Shown: one piece after another, positions 22,085-22,204 of the stretch | Layout of the letters: each line of letters starts with the position of its first letter | Numbering within the stretch: position 1 is the stretch's first letter | Assembly: GCA_927911745.1 (NCBI GenBank) | Contig: CAKMQF010000038.1 | Span: 1-22,204, forward strand | Direction: 5' to 3' | DNA: 22,204 bases | DNA from: an uncultured Gemella sp. | Lineage (GTDB): Bacteria > Bacillota > Bacilli > Staphylococcales > Gemellaceae | Program-made: the position numbers and the translations under genes | The notes under the pieces: generated by a model | The model's database searches: none | Told to the model about the DNA's origin: nothing | The model's input: the letters and a program-made list of their open reading frames with translations, nothing else

Positions 22085-22204
22085 TTAGAAAGCTTTTTAC
22101 AATAATTAAAATATGTTTATTGTTATTAAAATAACAGAACCCCTTTTAGTATTAAGAATAAAATGACATTAAACTAAAGTTTTAAAAAATAAAAATTTCT
22201 ATCT
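22085..22204. other. AT-rich tail after the peptide gene
   Basis: No gene is visible. A weak hairpin TGTTAT/ATAACA (22121-22136) lies here. AGAACCCCT (22136-22144) is exactly complementary to AGGGGTTCT (21889-21897) just before the peptide's ribosome binding site, so long-range pairing is possible. No strong terminator is seen, so transcription may continue into downstream genes. Confidence 0.4.

Noticed and set aside
1..22204. CRISPR arrays, rRNA or tRNA genes
   Set aside because: I saw no regularly spaced direct repeats and no rRNA or tRNA-like sequence on either strand, though reading by eye could miss a tRNA.

Overview
The window is AT-rich DNA using the standard code. Shine-Dalgarno sites are strong (AGGAGG type) and genes are densely packed. 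The protein families point to a low-GC Bacillota, plausibly Gemella or a streptococcal relative; this is inference from composition and gene types only. It looks like an accessory region: decayed prophage pieces, an insertion sequence, a polymorphic-toxin gene, a restriction-modification locus and a putative biosynthesis/export cluster.

Region 1 (1-4502) is a prophage graveyard with a few intact genes. It holds a frameshifted ABC-2 permease tail, a long hairpin, a terminase large-subunit fragment, a Fic-family protein, an aldo-keto reductase, an endolysin Cpl-7 repeat fragment, a probable type I toxin-antitoxin pair (holin-like toxin with convergent antisense RNA), a tail-assembly-chaperone remnant that keeps its -1 slippery site, and a small membrane-anchored protein. 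A terminator-plus-promoter repeat occurs three times (about 1952, 3062 and 8242).

Region 2 (4503-10561) begins with an ISL3-like insertion sequence whose transposase carries an internal deletion. An ArsR-type regulator, an MFS efflux gene with a late frameshift and a broken GNAT acetyltransferase follow. Next come a structured non-coding stretch, a small unknown gene, a deaminase-toxin-like gene split by a frameshift in an A7 run, and a convergent unknown gene.

Region 3 (10562-15545) looks defence-related: three DnaA-box-like 9-mers, a HEPN-motif protein, a DUF4238-like fragment, and a convergent type II R-M pair. The R-M pair has a C5 methyltransferase with an N-terminal DNA-binding extension, frameshifted just before motif I, and an MspI-like endonuclease.

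Region 4 (15546-22204) is the most interesting. From one good promoter the genes run: 56-residue protein, arginase-family enzyme, frameshifted Cys/Met-type PLP enzyme, fold-type III PLP decarboxylase-like enzyme, three-gene ABC-2 exporter, then a 56-residue peptide with the best ribosome binding site in the window. That peptide has an acidic leader-like half and a Gly/Arg-rich tail (FGFVFSNGGGSRPRITIA), as expected of a RiPP precursor. Any maturation enzyme would lie past the window edge. Several frameshifts sit in homopolymer runs, so read-level checking is needed before calling these genes dead.
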